From: Sesamum alatum
Taxonomy: Eukaryota > Streptophyta > Magnoliopsida > Lamiales > Pedaliaceae
Reading direction: 5' to 3'
Length of the DNA stretch: 64,000 nt
Assembly: GCA_034509735.1 (NCBI GenBank)
Contig: JACGWO010000002.1
Span: forward strand, 28,815,636 to 28,879,635
Made by a program: the position numbers and the translations under genes. Of this stretch, positions 1-11,689 are shown in pieces. The notes under the pieces are model-generated. The model made no database searches. It had not been told where the DNA came from and saw nothing but the letters and a program-made list of their open reading frames with translations. The first letter of the stretch is position 1; each line of letters begins with the position of its first letter.

Positions 1-540
1 ATGTTAAGTCCTATCAAACAGTTCCAAGATTTAATTGCAAGGAACCATTCATAATTGTATTCAATAATGGTTCCTATTTTAACATTATTATGAACCGTGC
101 CAAAGTTTACAACCAACCGTTCCAAATGTTGTTCCAAAAATGGCTACTGTATGTTCCGGTGATGATATCTCAACATCCGCGAGCCAGATTAACATCAAAC
201 TTGAAATACCTATAAGATTAGGTATAAGCTGTCATATCTAACGGTCTGATTGTCAATCACATGGCTTGATTGAAGGTTGCACAATTTCGAATCTATAAGA
301 TTATGGACCAGATAAAATATCTCGATATCCGCCCACCAAAATTGTTCAAAACTTCATATAATGTATTCTTTTATGTGTTCAATCATATCTAATAGTATGA
401 TTAAACTTTTCACAGCCTGATTATGTGATGCAATACACAATGTAAGATGTTAGTTAGTTATATCTGTGAAATACTAACAAATTTAAATATACAAATAGAC
501 TTCATATCGTGAACATGTATCAATCTCACGAAAAATATTA

Positions 541-979
541 TATGTTTTCAATTGCTATCTGCAAATTGTATACTTTTCTTCGTTCATTAACGTGTTCGGA
601 ATGTATTTTTCTTAATTTTTATTAATTTTCTGAAATATTAATTATTTGAAATTTTATTAGGAACAATTGTTTAAAAGATAGGAACAGTCATTGGAACTGA
701 CGATATTTATTACTTTTAGGAAGAGTATTTTCTACGGGAACACAAGGTCATGAGTTAAAACAGTGTCCTTCTAGTTGCAAAACGACGACGTTTTATTACT
801 TTGGATACGTTATTGTATTACATTTTAGAACGGTAGTCATTCCAAAATTTTAGTATAAATTTCACACTTAGCAAATTTTTCCCACTCTTCTCTTCCCCCT
901 CTCTTTCTCACTCTCTCCCTCAGTATTTGCCCCCCATCCGCCCTTCCAACGCCATCATCCACCGCCTCCACCACCACCA

Positions 980-1027
<48 letters not shown>

Positions 1028-1080
1028 CGATCGATCGATCGATTGACTCTCTACCTCCCTCCCTGTCTGCGCCACAATCT
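541..1080. repeat. Block shared with the CACTA element at 16617-17160
   Basis: Both blocks contain the same succession: a GTATACTTTTCTTC stretch, TTTTTATTAATTTTC, an A/T-rich CATTCCAAAATTTTA segment with a TATAAAT-like box, then a pyrimidine- and C-rich segment with CCGCC and CCACC triplets. The order suggests a promoter-like box followed by a C-rich leader. Similarity was judged by eye. Confidence 0.6.
983..1044. repeat. (CT)n then (GATC)n microsatellite
   Basis: About 20 CT units at 983-1024 run directly into about five GATC units at 1024-1044. This lies in the C/T-rich part of the CACTA-like block. Confidence 0.95.
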
Positions 1081-2035
1081 TTTTCCGTAATTATCCATAT
1101 TTTAATATTAATTGCATTCTATTATTCAATATTTATTTAATTAATCAAATTAAAATAAATAATTAAGTTAACTAATTAATCATAATTATAAATTTATTAT
1201 TTCAAAACTAAAAAAATAAAAAATAAAAAATTTAGAAATGGCCATTTGAACGGTTAGGGATTGCATAAATATTGAGTAAACCGTTCCAAATATGGATTCC
1301 ACAAAGAAGCGAGTCATTCCAACGTGTAGTCCAAACTGAGGTTCAACCTGTATTACAAATACCGGTCTAACATATTGAAACAAAATAAATGTTGTTCCAA
1401 AATTAATTATCAAATATCAAGGTTACCATTCCAAATCAAGTTCCTACGTACAAACCGATCCAACATTGTATTCCAAATAAGGGACAAAATCGTGCCTAAG
1501 TATATTATAAAGTTAATGACTAAATATCATTGTTGTTGCTCCAAACTAATTCCTAAAACCATCCCAACCATGTATGCCAAATAAAGAACAACACCTTTTG
1601 TAAGTGCATTCCAACATAAGGTTCAACTAGAGTTCTAAATACCGTTCCAATATCTATCACCCGGACATAAACCAACTGTGCAAAAATGTAAATCTAGAAG
1701 AGTTAGAAGATGTGTATTTGTTACATTCAAATTTATGTAAATAGTATTGCAAAGACCGTTCCAAATCATATCAACAATTAAAGAATCAAACCGTTTCAAA
1801 TAGTAAAAAAAAGTGATCCAAATACACAAATTACATTTTTACATAGACAAACAAAGTTATGAACGATTTTTAGCACGTGAGTCAAATGCCGCCTAATTAG
1901 GAATAGTTGCTTCACATCCGTTCGTAAATATTAGAAACATAGTCAATTACGATGGAGGGTCTCCCGTTCCAAAGGCCGGTCCAAGTTTGTCCAGCGAGTA
2001 AATTTTCATTAAAAAAAGTGCATTTTTTTGTAGTT

Positions 2036-3297
2036 CTTGTTGGATATTTCTGTCTCATTTGATAAATGCAATTTCATCATTTCTTGCTAAAAAAAAATCA
2101 CCAATAATTTCATAAAGGTATTAAATGTGTTGAATTTAAATACAAGTACTATCCCATATTCTAAACATTATATCATATATAGAAAGAACACCAAGAATAA
2201 TATCATTCATCAATTTCACTGCTCAAGTTTAATTCAAGATCGTATAGAATACTCAAGAAACAATGCCTCAAGATGTATATGTTTCTCTAATTATACATCA
2301 ATCAATAATTTTCACACAAAGTTAATCACATAAAGTTGCATAGCATATATATATCATCGGCAAATATATATATATATATGTTAACTTCACAACATTTTGA
2401 CAGACTTTACATTATTTCAATAATATATATTTAAACATTATCAATCAGAAAAAAAAAATCTTCATAATTAATCTAGTTTGAGCATGATAGACTATTTTAG
2501 TCCATTAACCAATATGATTATATTTTTTATTTAAATACATGAATAGATAACACTTAAAACACATAACGTAATACTCCTCAAATATTCAACTTGACGTTAC
2601 AAGATGATATAATATCATAATAAGTCATGCATAGAGAACAAATGTAATAAATTAATTTTGTATTTATTCTTTTATCAATACTTTACTGCTAACCGTTTAA
2701 GATAATTAAATCTTTAATACATTGTAGAAAGAATGTGTCATTAGTATATAATAATCCACACATACTTTTTTAATTATTGCAATAAACACATTGCCCACTA
2801 ATTAAATATGTGTCGTGATCTTACACATCTTAATGATATGGAAATCCACATAATGTTCTTGCAAGCATGAGCGTTACCATAACTTGATCTTTGTCATTCA
2901 CAGATTAATTCAAAACACACACAGGTGCTAATGAGCAAATCCCACAGAGATTAATTATCTTGCTACCGATCTCGGAACTTCCATTGTAAAATATCTCAAT
3001 TTCTTATTTTTTACAATAAAATAAAAAATGTTTGCCATGAACAAATAATATAACAACATATCGATATACAACTAGTTAAGAATACTTCATGATAAGCTTC
3101 CAATATGCCATCTACTATGTTGGAGGTTTAAGAGTACTTCATGATAATCTTTCCAATATGCTATCTATTATGTTGGAGAAATATGCAACTCATATTCTAG
3201 GAACTAATTGTTTCAAATTGTCAGTATGTATATGCCAATTAAATCAATTATTATTCCCGATAGAAATATAACTTAGGTCATCAATTACAATTCTTAA
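2036..3297. other. AT-rich intergenic DNA, no gene seen
   Basis: No reading frame here resembles a known protein. It holds a short TA microsatellite near 2346-2380, several A runs and a small tandem duplication listed separately. I see nothing else supportable. Confidence 0.7.
3074..3180. repeat. Two-copy tandem duplication, period about 52 bp
   Basis: The words CTTCATGATAA, TTCCAATATG and TATGTTGGAG occur in the same order twice, starting at 3085 and 3137, with a few substitutions. Confidence 0.8.
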
Positions 3298-3677
3298 TTA
3301 TAAATAGGGATAATTACATTTGCACCCCTTGACCTATAGTCTATTTACACAAACCACCCCTACTTTTTGCATAATTACAAGAACCACCCTTGATAGTTGA
3401 TAGGGTGCATTTCATCGCTCATATGCATGCTTAACTCGTATGATTTTTAAAGGTTTCCTTTACATTTTTAGCCAAGTTATGCAGTTTTGAATGAATAATC
3501 GAGATTCACCCGTTGTAAAGAAAAGGACTTAAAAACCCCAAATAAAGACAGAAAAGTGATCAAAGTACAAAACAACAATATGCAGACTTCAACAAGCATC
3601 AGTCACGCCCTATCCGACATCCGAGTCTGCGCGGGAAGATACGGAGACTTTTGAATGGGCAGACTTGAACAACCTCT

Positions 3678-3695
3678 AAGACGTGATCACGCCTT
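3678..3695. repeat. Near-palindrome of the GGCGTGATCACGCC family in U3
   Basis: The sequence AAGACGTGATCACGCCTT is a palindrome apart from one base pair. It is one of several related palindromes in the LTRs and 3' region of this element. Confidence 0.8.
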
Positions 3696-3716
3696 AACCT
3701 ACATCCAGATCTGCGC

Positions 3717-3808
3717 GAGGACTCCAAAGTTGGCACAAAGGAGGACTCTGAAATTGGCACAAAAGAGGACTCTGAAGCTGCATAGGGAAGGGACTCTCAG
3801 CTATAAAA
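3717..3808 (+). promoter_or_regulatory. LTR promoter: 24-bp tandem repeats and TATA box
   Basis: Units beginning GAGGACTC recur at about 3717, 3741 and 3765, giving 2.7 copies of a 24-bp repeat. A TATAAAAA box follows at 3802-3809. The spacing suits a U3 enhancer and core promoter with transcription starting about 30 bases downstream. The same arrangement is at 12775-12867 in the 3' LTR. Promoter activity is inferred. Confidence 0.65.
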
Positions 3809-4684
3809 AGGAGACTAGAGCACAGAGAAAATCCATCTTTTGATCATCGTGTTCTCTCTCTGTCTTTGAATTATGCTTTCATCTAGAATATTTTGTTTAG
3901 CTATGAACATGTTTACTAGCTAGTTTTTCTATTCCGATTCAAGGGAAACGTTAAACCCTATTGTTATATTTTGAGATCTTGAATTTATCTGATTTCGCCA
4001 AGTATTTCTCGTCTTGATTTTCTGTTAACGGAATGATTATTATTGATAGATCTGACAATTCGATTCAATATTGATTATTCTATTGCTATCCATGAGTTCA
4101 GTGATCCGTAATTGTCATGAATGAGTGGTATGAGGAGCGAGCAAATTTATTATGTGCTTTGCATGATTTATTTGTAGGGACGAGAAAACTAAGTTAGATA
4201 ATTGCAGCTATCTCGGTTATTTGATCTAGATTCAACTGTTTTCATTGATGCAAATGCTATTATTGATGAGATATGGAACGCTATCGTGCCCAGTCTTGAT
4301 ATAATAAGTTTGAATTTAGATGCTTGAGTCAAATCCACTACGATAGGAAAATAGGAATTTGTTACGGCTATCCTAATAAATTCCAAAGTTGAATGCTTGG
4401 TTATGGAACTAATCATTAGTGATCCATGATAAACATAACGATTGGTGAGACAAAACCCCTTGAATTGGACTTTTTTTATCCATAATCTCTTCTCAGTTGT
4501 TTAACTCTTGCTTTTGTTAATTTAGTTCATTTATAATTAGTACTTAATTCATACCCCCCCTTTTGGTTACTACATCTAGATCGAGAAAGTAATCGATAAT
4601 TCCCTTGGGATTCGACCTGGTTCCACGACTACTACAGTTTAGAATCAGTATTATATTTGACGGCTTCGACAACCGATCAAATTT

Positions 4685-4702
4685 TGGCGCCGTTGCCGGG
4701 GA
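4685..4702 (+). other. Primer binding site, tRNA-Asp type
   Basis: TGGCGCCGTTGCCGGGGA starts five bases after the 5' LTR. It matches the complement of the 3' end of plant tRNA-Asp, the primer usual for Athila elements (recalled, not searched). Confidence 0.85.
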
Positions 4703-4763
4703 ATTATTTTAATTTTCTTGATCTTGTTGTGCTCATCCTAATTTGTTGATCTCTTTGCTTTTT

Positions 4764-6059
4764 ATGCCGCGTTCTTCTCGAACAGGTGAATTACAGTTCA
4801 ACCCAGAAATCGAGAAGACAGCGCGTCGACTTAGGAAAGAGACCCGGCGAAAAAGGACTCGGGCGAGACTCGAAGCAGAATCAATTCTTGGAGGAGAATC
4901 TACTTGTGACGAACCTGAGATCGAGATGGCGGTTAATAACCGGAGAACCATAAAGGAGATTAATGCACCAAATCCTGATCAACAACCTTTGTGCATTCCT
5001 TTTCATGATGATGATGCTGATTTTGAGTTAAAATCCGGACTAATCCACTTGCTTCCTTCTTTTCATGGTCTTGTAGGAGAAGACCCGCACAAGCACTTGA
5101 AAGAATTCCATGTGGTATGCTCAGGAATGAAACCCCACAGAGTCACAGCTGAACAAGTAAGACTGAGAGCTTTTCCATTCTCGCTGAAGGACAAGGCTAA
5201 AGATTGGCTGTACTATCTTCCCTCAGCATCCATTCAGACATGGGCAGACATGCAATCACAGTTCTTGCAGAAATTCTTTCCAGCGTCTAAAGCCACTCAT
5301 ATTCGGAAGGAAATTTGCGGAATTAGACAGTTGAATGGCGAATCCTTGTATGAATATTCGGAGAGATTCAAGGAGCTTGTCGCGAGTTACCCCAACCACC
5401 AGATTACCGAACCACTCCTTATTCAATACTTTTATGAAGGGCTTTCTGGGAATGATAGAGGGATGGTGGATGCTGCAAGCGGTGGAGCCCTAGTTGACAA
5501 GACCCCAGACGAGGCACGCCGTTTAATCTCTACCATGGCAGAAACGTATAGGCAATTTGGCTACCACACGGGGGGAGGCGTCTCCAAGGTTAATGAGGTA
5601 AGCACCAACGAATTAGCGGGGAAACTCTCTGAACTACCTATTCTTGTACAACAAATGGCTGCAGGAAAGGTTCAAGAGGCAATGGTTTGTGGGATATGCT
5701 CGGGGCATGGGCATCCGACCGACGCATGCCCATCGTTGCAACAAGGAGTGTTGCCAGAAGTGAATGCCGTAGGAGGATTTCCCGGAAAACCTCAACGAAA
5801 ATATGATCCTTACTCCAATTTCTACAACCCGGGGTGGAAAGACCATCCAAACTTCAGCTATAGGAGTCATGAGGAGCAACCAAGGCAACAACCACAATTC
5901 TTCAACCGACTTCTGCCGGCACCTACACAAGCCCCACCTCAAGCATCAAATTCCGGCATGAGTTTAGAGGATATCGTCAAATCCCTAGCTATTTCTACTC
6001 AGCAGTTTCAAGAAAAAGCAGAGGCCAGCTTTCAACACTTGGGGAACCAAGTCACATAG
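4764..6059 (+). CDS. gag: Athila Gag polyprotein
   Basis: Gag forms the virus-like particle and packages the element RNA. The ATG at 4764 (MPRSSRTGEL) is my preferred start; an in-frame ATG at 4743 adds seven residues. From the 4743 start there is a basic, coiled N-terminus (about residues 20-45) and then the retrotransposon-gag domain from about residue 95 to 270, with the motifs LIHLLPSFHGL, EDPHKHLKEF, AFPFSLKDKAKDWL and LLIQYFYEGL. A CCHC zinc knuckle, CX2CX4HX4C, spans residues 316-329 (CGICSGHGHPTDAC). The frame closes at a TAG (6057-6059), and coding-like sequence continues in the same frame after it. The stop sits where related elements continue into a coiled segment, so a CAG-to-TAG mutation is likely, but stop-codon readthrough cannot be excluded. 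Confidence 0.85.
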   Translation: MPRSSRTGELQFNPEIEKTARRLRKETRRKRTRARLEAESILGGESTCDEPEIEMAVNNRRTIKEINAPNPDQQPLCIPFHDDDADFELKSGLIHLLPSFHGLVGEDPHKHLKEFHVVCSGMKPHRVTAEQVRLRAFPFSLKDKAKDWLYYLPSASIQTWADMQSQFLQKFFPASKATHIRKEICGIRQLNGESLYEYSERFKELVASYPNHQITEPLLIQYFYEGLSGNDRGMVDAASGGALVDKTPDEARRLISTMAETYRQFGYHTGGGVSKVNEVSTNELAGKLSELPILVQQMAAGKVQEAMVCGICSGHGHPTDACPSLQQGVLPEVNAVGGFPGKPQRKYDPYSNFYNPGWKDHPNFSYRSHEEQPRQQPQFFNRLLPAPTQAPPQASNSGMSLEDIVKSLAISTQQFQEKAEASFQHLGNQVT

Positions 6060-6578
6060 TTAGCAACTTCAGTGAGTAGGTTGGAAGCTCAAGCATCCGG
6101 GAAGCTCCCATCACAAACAGAGACAAATCCAAAGGCGAATGTTAGTGCGATAACACTTCGGAGTGGTAAAGAGCTTGAACCAATTGAACCAACATCAAAG
6201 AAAGCTAAAAGAGATGAGGAGACGATTGAAGACACCGGAGGCGAAAGCCAGCAGGTAAAATCTGATTTAACCACACCCTCGTCGTCTAATCCTTGTCCTC
6301 TTCCTTTTCCCTACAGATCGTCCAAGTCAAAGGAAGATGAGCATGAGAAGACGATTTTGGACACCTTCAAAAAAGTGGAGATCAACATACCACTGTTGGA
6401 TGCAATCAAACAGATCCCGAAGTATGCCAAATTTTTGAAGGAACTGTGCACTAACAAGAGGAAATTGAAAGACAAAGAGAGGGTGATTTTCGATAAGAAT
6501 GTCTCAGCTGTTATCAATCGTAAGTTACCGGAAAAATGCAAGGACCCAGGTATGTTCACACTCCTTTGCACTTGGTAG
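6060..6578 (+). pseudogene. Athila Gag-protease linker, cut off by stop and frameshift
   Basis: This continues the gag frame after the TAG at 6057. It has a coiled segment beginning LATSVSRLEAQ, the words ITLRSGKEL and, near the end, VEINIPLLDAIKQIPKYAKFLKELC and KLPEKCKDPG. These are standard linker and pre-protease motifs of this retroelement group. The frame closes at about 6576. The protease starts one frame over, so a single-base indel lies near 6560-6575. There is no start codon of its own in the expected place (first ATG 6072). Confidence 0.8.
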
Positions 6579-6815
6579 TAGACAAATTGAGCGTGCTATG
6601 CTCGACTTAGGAGCATCCATTAATGTCATGCCATATTCTCTTTACCAAGCTTTGAACTTGAGCACTTTGCAAGAAACGAATGTGATAATTCAGTTAGCCG
6701 ATCGTTCCTATGTGCGTCCCATTGGTATTGTTGAGGATGTGTTAGTAAAAGTGAATGATTTACTATTTCCGGTAGATTTTTACATCTTGAAAATGGGGGC
6801 CGAGGGCTTAATAAC
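6563..6815 (+). pseudogene. Athila aspartic protease domain, flanked by frameshifts
   Basis: The protease would cleave Gag-Pol. In the second frame one reads IERAMLDLGASINVMPYSLYQAL, with the catalytic triad as D-L-G, the form usual in this plant lineage rather than D-T-G. This is followed by VIIQLADRSYVRPIGIVEDVLVKV and [11 protein letters not shown]. The frame is lost near 6810 by what looks like one missing A. The downstream [16 protein letters not shown] motif then continues in the gag frame. Related elements read through all of this in one frame, so both shifts are taken as damage to this copy. Confidence 0.8.
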
Positions 6816-6827
6816 TCTGCATCTATC

Positions 6828-8864
6828 TTGTTGGGGCGACCGTTCATGAAAACTGCAAAAACAAAGATTGATGTAGATGATGGCACTTTATCTGTCGAAT
6901 TTGATGGGGAAATTGTAAAATTTAATATCTTTGAGGCTATGAAATACACTAACGAGTTGCATGCGCTCTGTCATGTTGATATGATCGATTCAGTGGTACA
7001 TAATGTGTTTGATGAAGAGAATGTTGGTACTGAACTTGACTTAATCATGGAATTGGATGAAGGTGAAGATGATGATGACTTTGTTGAGTCACTTAGTGAA
7101 GTATTGAATCCTTCACCCTCTAATGAATCAAGCATTTCTCCCACGCACACTAAGTTACTTCCTTCTGTTTTGCAGGCACCCAAGCTAGAGTTGAAATCCT
7201 TGCCGAAACACTTGAAGTACATTTACTTGGGAGACGGAGAAAACCTTGCTGCCATCATATCCAATCAATTGCCGGAAGAACACGAAGAGAGGTTGGTGAC
7301 GCTTCTCCGAGAACATCGAACCGCGATAGGATGGACGTTAGCCGACATTAGGGGTATAAGCCCGGTAATGTGCATGCACCGAATCTACTTGGAAGACGAT
7401 ACTAAACCATCACGGCAGCCACAGAGGAGACTCAATCCAACACTAAAAGAAGTGGTAATGAAAGAAATCCTAAAGCTTTTGGATGCAGGTATAATATTTC
7501 CTATCTCTGATAGTGCTTGGGTGAGTCCGGTGCACGTGGTACCAAAGAAAACAGGTATGACGGTGGTAAAAAATCAAAATAACGAGTTGGTGCCGATGAG
7601 AGTGCAAAATGGTTGGCGTATGTGTATAGACTTTAGGAGGCTAAATCTAGCAACACGCAAGGATCACTTCCCGCTACCCTTCATGGACCAAATGTTAGAA
7701 CGGCTTGCGGGAAAATCTTACTTTTGTTTTCTTGATGGGTTTTCAGGATATTATCAAATTGCCATAGCTCAAGAGGATCAAGAAAAGACAACCTTTACAT
7801 GTCCCTTCGGTACCTTCGCATTTAGACGAATGCCTTTCGAGTTGTGCAATGCCCCAGGTACGTTCCAAAGGTGTATGATGAGTATCTTTTCGGAATACAT
7901 TGAGAGATGCATTGAAGTATTCATGGATGATTTTACTGTGTATGGGGGTTCATTTGATGAATGTTTGGGTCACCTTGCAAAGGTCCTTCGGAGGTGCATA
8001 GAAACTAACTTGGTTCTTAATTTTGAAAAGTGTCACTTTATGGTAGACCAAGGCATTGTTCTAGGACATGTAATATCATCTAGAGGCATTGAGGTAGATA
8101 AAGCAAAAATTGACTTGATTATGAACTTACCTTACCCTACTTGCGTTAGGGAAGTTCGTTCGTTTCTTGGACATGCAGGTTTCTATCGAAGTTTCATAAA
8201 AGACTTTGCAAAGATCACCCGACCTCTGTCTCGGCTGCTGCAAAAAGATGCACAATTCGACTTTGGTCAAGACTGCCAAGAGGCATTTGACGAGTTGAAA
8301 AGAGCTTTGACAAGCACTCCCATCATTCAACCACCGGATTGGAACCTACCGTTTGAAGTCATGTGCGATGCCAGCAATTATGCAGTGGGCGCTGTTTTAG
8401 GACAGCAGTTTGGACAAAGGCATCATGTGATTTACTATGCCTCAAAGACTTTAGACGCAGCACAGTGCAACTACTCCACGACAGAAAAAGAGCTTCTAGC
8501 TATTGTTTTTGCACTAGATAAATTCCGGTCTTATTTACTTGGTTCTAAAATCGTGGTGTTTTCTGACCATGCAGCGCTCAAATACTTACTATCCAAGAAG
8601 GAATCTAAACCTCGATTGATCCGGTGGATCCTGTTGCTTCAAGAATTCGACGTGACCATAAAAGACCGTAAGGGCTCGGAAAACTCGGTTGCCGACCACC
8701 TAAGTCGATTGGTAAGAAGGGAGGATGACGTACCCATCTCCGACTCTTTTCCTGACGAGCATTTATTCAAGGTGCAAGGTATGGTCCCTTGGTACTCTAT
8801 CATTGTAAACTATTTAGTCGCTCGAGCATTACCCCCTGATCTTAGTCCGTGCTCAGATAGATAA
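6828..8864 (+). CDS. pol: Athila reverse transcriptase and RNase H
   Basis: This 678-aa open frame copies element RNA into DNA and removes the RNA strand. It begins with the end of the protease ([15 protein letters not shown]) and an acidic spacer (residues about 50-100). RT spans about residues 205-410, with VHVVPKK, the lineage-typical [16 protein letters not shown] insert, [24 protein letters not shown] and the catalytic FMDD at residues 365-368. RNase H spans about 505-630, with the catalytic aspartate in CDAS at residue 514, [20 protein letters not shown] and the [10 protein letters not shown] segment. One RT motif reads PFELCNAP where PFGLCNAP is usual, a likely damaging change. The frame closes after a one-base insertion near 8847, just before integrase. 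The ATG at 6828 is not a natural start. Confidence 0.9.
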   Translation: MLGRPFMKTAKTKIDVDDGTLSVEFDGEIVKFNIFEAMKYTNELHALCHVDMIDSVVHNVFDEENVGTELDLIMELDEGEDDDDFVESLSEVLNPSPSNESSISPTHTKLLPSVLQAPKLELKSLPKHLKYIYLGDGENLAAIISNQLPEEHEERLVTLLREHRTAIGWTLADIRGISPVMCMHRIYLEDDTKPSRQPQRRLNPTLKEVVMKEILKLLDAGIIFPISDSAWVSPVHVVPKKTGMTVVKNQNNELVPMRVQNGWRMCIDFRRLNLATRKDHFPLPFMDQMLERLAGKSYFCFLDGFSGYYQIAIAQEDQEKTTFTCPFGTFAFRRMPFELCNAPGTFQRCMMSIFSEYIERCIEVFMDDFTVYGGSFDECLGHLAKVLRRCIETNLVLNFEKCHFMVDQGIVLGHVISSRGIEVDKAKIDLIMNLPYPTCVREVRSFLGHAGFYRSFIKDFAKITRPLSRLLQKDAQFDFGQDCQEAFDELKRALTSTPIIQPPDWNLPFEVMCDASNYAVGAVLGQQFGQRHHVIYYASKTLDAAQCNYSTTEKELLAIVFALDKFRSYLLGSKIVVFSDHAALKYLLSKKESKPRLIRWILLLQEFDVTIKDRKGSENSVADHLSRLVRREDDVPISDSFPDEHLFKVQGMVPWYSIIVNYLVARALPPDLSPCSDR

Positions 8865-10113
8865 AGTCAAGAGTGAGGCAAAAAATTATGTATGGGATGG
8901 CCCTTATCTATGGCGTTTTTGTTCGGATCAAGTCATAAGGCGTTGTGTACCTAATGATGAGCATCACCCTGTCTTAAGTTTTTGTCATGATTTTGCATGC
9001 GGAGGTCACTTTGGTCCTAAACGCACGGCTAGGAAAGTATTGGATTGTGGGTTATATTGGAATACCTTGTTCAAAGGTGCTTATAACTTCTGTAAGCGGT
9101 GTGATAGATGCCAACGTACGGGGACGGTGTCTCATAGGAATGAGATGCCCCAAACTCCAATTTTGATTGTTGAAATTTTTGATGTTTGGGGTATTGATTT
9201 TATGGGTCCGTTTCCATCATCTTGTGGGTTTTCTTACATACTTTTGGCTATTGATTATGTTTCAAAATGGGTGGAAGCAAAGGCCACCCGGACTGATGAT
9301 TCTACTACTGTCATAGGTTTTGTCAAAACCCATATTTTTAACAGGTTTGGTGTCCCACGAGCAATGATCAGTGATCAAGGGAGTCATTTCTGCAATCGAG
9401 CAGTGAGGGCCTTGTTCAAAAAGTATGGCGTTCACCATCGTGTGGCAACCGCCTATCACCCACAGACGAATGGCCAAGCAGAAGTGTCAAATCGGGAAAT
9501 AAAGTCTATTTTGGAGAAAACAGTGAGTCCCGGAAGGAAGGATTGGAGCTTACGCTTGGATGATGCTTTATGGGCATACAGGACGGCGTATAAAACCCCC
9601 ATAGGGATATCCCCCTATCGATTGGTATTTGGAAAGGCATGTCACTTACCCGTAGAGATCGAACACAAAGCATATTGGGCAGTGCAAAAATGTAATTTGG
9701 ATATGAGCAAGGCCGGGATGGAGCGTAAGCTTCAGTTGCAAGAACTAGAAGAACTACGTTTGGACGCGTATGAAAATACGCGGATTTATAAGGAGAAGAC
9801 AAAGGCATTTCATGATAATGAAATCCTACGAAAACACTTTCACGTGGGTCAGAAGGTCCTCCTTTACAACTCTCGGCTGAAACTAATGCCAGGTAAGCTA
9901 CGTTCACGTTGGATTGGTCCTTTTGAGGTATCTAATATTTTTCCTTATGGTGCAGTGGAAATTCAAAGTTTGGATACGGGAAAAATCTTCAAGGTAAATG
10001 GCCATCGTTTGAAACCATTCCTCCGAGGCGATGACTTAGGTAACCCCGTGGATATTGCATTGGCGTCACCCCCGCAGTCCAACAAGGATAATGAGCTCTT
10101 CCGTCGAGCATGA
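8848..10113 (+). pseudogene. Athila integrase, separated from RT by a frameshift
   Basis: Integrase inserts the DNA copy into the genome. The frame is open from 8848, and the first ATG is at 9040. The zinc-binding HHCC domain begins upstream of that ATG ([14 protein letters not shown]) and ends [11 protein letters not shown]. The catalytic core has D at 9196 (WGIDFMGPF), D at 9373 (ISDQGSHF) and E at 9481 ([11 protein letters not shown]), exactly 35 residues after the second D, so the DD35E triad is intact. The C-terminal domain includes [31 protein letters not shown], the GPY/F-like segment, and ends [14 protein letters not shown] see no chromodomain, as expected outside the chromoviruses. 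The only evident fault is the separation from RT. Confidence 0.88.
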
Positions 10114-10225
10114 TGACGTTAAACAATTGTGCTTGTCGGGAGGCAACCCGGCGTTTTATATGCTTTATTCTTTTGAACTTTTTAGGATCTTTTCCTTCTC
10201 ACCTCCGCAGATTTGACCTTCGTAT

Positions 10226-10412
10226 AAGGCGTGGTCACGCCCCATTTGATGCCAGAAGCAACAACGTGTTCATTGGCTCGACAGACTTCACAACGAGATA
10301 AGGCGTGATCACACCCTATCCCACTATCTCTTCTGTCTGAAGCAAGCGACGGATTCGGCGATTTTCACCTGACGTACAGACTTGAGGAGGTGTTTAGGCG
10401 TGATCACGCCTA
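10226..10412. repeat. Three GGCGTGATCACGCC-type palindromes
   Basis: Copies lie at about 10226-10243 (AAGGCGTGGTCACGCCCC), 10301-10315 (AGGCGTGATCACACC) and 10395-10412 (TAGGCGTGATCACGCCTA, a perfect 18-bp palindrome). A CAGACTT word precedes each of the last two. The same module occurs twice in the U3 of the 3' LTR. Confidence 0.85.
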
Positions 10413-10856
10413 AAAAAAGGGGAAAAATCTGCATTCTCTTTATTTTATCTGTTGTTATAATAAATAAAAAAAATACAAAAACGAAAAATATATATATGAT
10501 TGTATTTTGGCACAACCCCACTTTCCCCTTCTCAAACCCTAATCTCTTTCCCACATTGCAGCCACCGCCGCCCACGCCGTCACTGCCGCCTCGCCGCTGC
10601 CGCCGCCACCACGCCGCCGACACTGGCCACCGCTGCCGCCCCATCTACGGACGCCATTGAAGGCCGTCTCACCCGGCTAGAGCTCTCTGATGCGTGGCTG
10701 CACCGCAAGCTCGACGCGGCCTTGACTGCTTTGGGGGTCTCCATACCCCCACCACCCCCTGCCTAACCGCGTTGCCGTCACCACATATTTCAGGGATGCT
10801 CTCTAATTCTCTCCTTTTTTTCATTCCCTTGTTATATATGGTTTTATGTGCATACA

Positions 10857-10892
10857 TTGGGGACAATGTATGTACTTGGTGTGGGGGAGGTT
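10857..10892 (+). other. Second polypurine-tract-like motif
   Basis: TTGGGGACAATG followed by TTGGTGTGGGGGAGG repeats the arrangement at 12415-12446 (TTGAGGACAAGCATGG then TTGGTGTGGGGGAA), which is the true polypurine tract. It could be an internal second plus-strand primer or a remnant. Confidence 0.5.
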
Positions 10893-11689
10893 TGTGCATG
10901 ATTTGGTATGGTGGTGACTGTGGTTATGGGCCTAATAATTCTTGTGATTCTGTGCTGCTGAATATTTGTGTTGGGGATTAACTTTTGTGGATGAAATTTC
11001 TGGGTGAAATTGTTGTTTTGGTACTGATGATATGTCATGGACACCATAATTGTGCTTGAAATGAGTTGATCTTGAAACGAAATGTGTGGGTTGTCCTGTA
11101 ACTTGAACTAAATTCCTTGCATGTTGTTTTGTGTTGTCCCTGAAGTCAATAGGAATTTATGGTTTAAGTTGAGATTAGTAGGCGGAATGAACTCTAGTGG
11201 CATAAAAAATGTATTGTGTGTGAAAGATGTCCCATTGATTGCATTAAACGAACAACGTTCAAGAATCAACACTAAAACCCTTTATGTGAGCTTTTGAGCC
11301 AAAGCACTTGCATTCAATTAGTGCTCATATATTTCTTTCAATTGAGGGCATCGGACTTAGTGTGTGCATTCTAGAACTTGCTTGTGTAATACATTTCGAG
11401 GTCACATTTTTGCATATTGGTGTATGAAAATGATAAGGGCACTTAGGAATAGCCATTAACCTTGAAAAGAGCCTACTGGAAACTCACCCTTAGAAAACCC
11501 ATTTGAGCCTTGGCCTCTATTTTCTTGGTTAAACCGCATTTTTAGCCGATTATCCCTTTCTTGGTTATTGCCTGCAGAGATTTTTGAACCCCTTCAAGGG
11601 GATGATGTTAATATGGTTGCTTGTAAGTCGATGCGAAAAAGAGCTAGAGAAATGGAACAAGGGGGCATATGGGAGACATGTTGCTAGAC

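Larger units (their letters stand above)
1..2035. mobile_element. Partial CACTA-like DNA transposon, right part
   Basis: The stretch is dense in short motifs of the form CCGTTCCAA or its complement, for example near 1278, 1740, 1760 and 1965, and these stop at about 2000. The last bases, 2021-2035, read as a T run followed by GTAGT. This resembles the GTAGTG end of a CACTA element with the final base changed. A block at about 541-1080 is homologous to 16617-17160, which lies inside the well-delimited CACTA element at 14272-18623. I infer the same family, with the left end outside the window. No transposase reading frame is visible. The right end is less certain than the family assignment. Confidence 0.5.
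3398..4679 (+). repeat. Athila 5' LTR
   Basis: It starts TGATAGGGTGC and ends AACCGATCA. It is nearly identical to 12449-13739. The 9-bp length difference is explained by a 7-bp loss at about 3602, which destroys one of two palindromes, and by two single-base run differences. U3 holds a tandem promoter repeat and a TATA box. Confidence 0.95.

Noticed and set aside
3655..3843. 62-residue frame duplicated at 12713-12928
   Set aside because: It is duplicated only because it lies in both LTRs, and covers promoter repeats and the TATA box.
10382..10766. Possible env-like third ORF of the Athila element
   Set aside because: The frames are short and proline/alanine-rich with no signal peptide or membrane segment. 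At most a relic.
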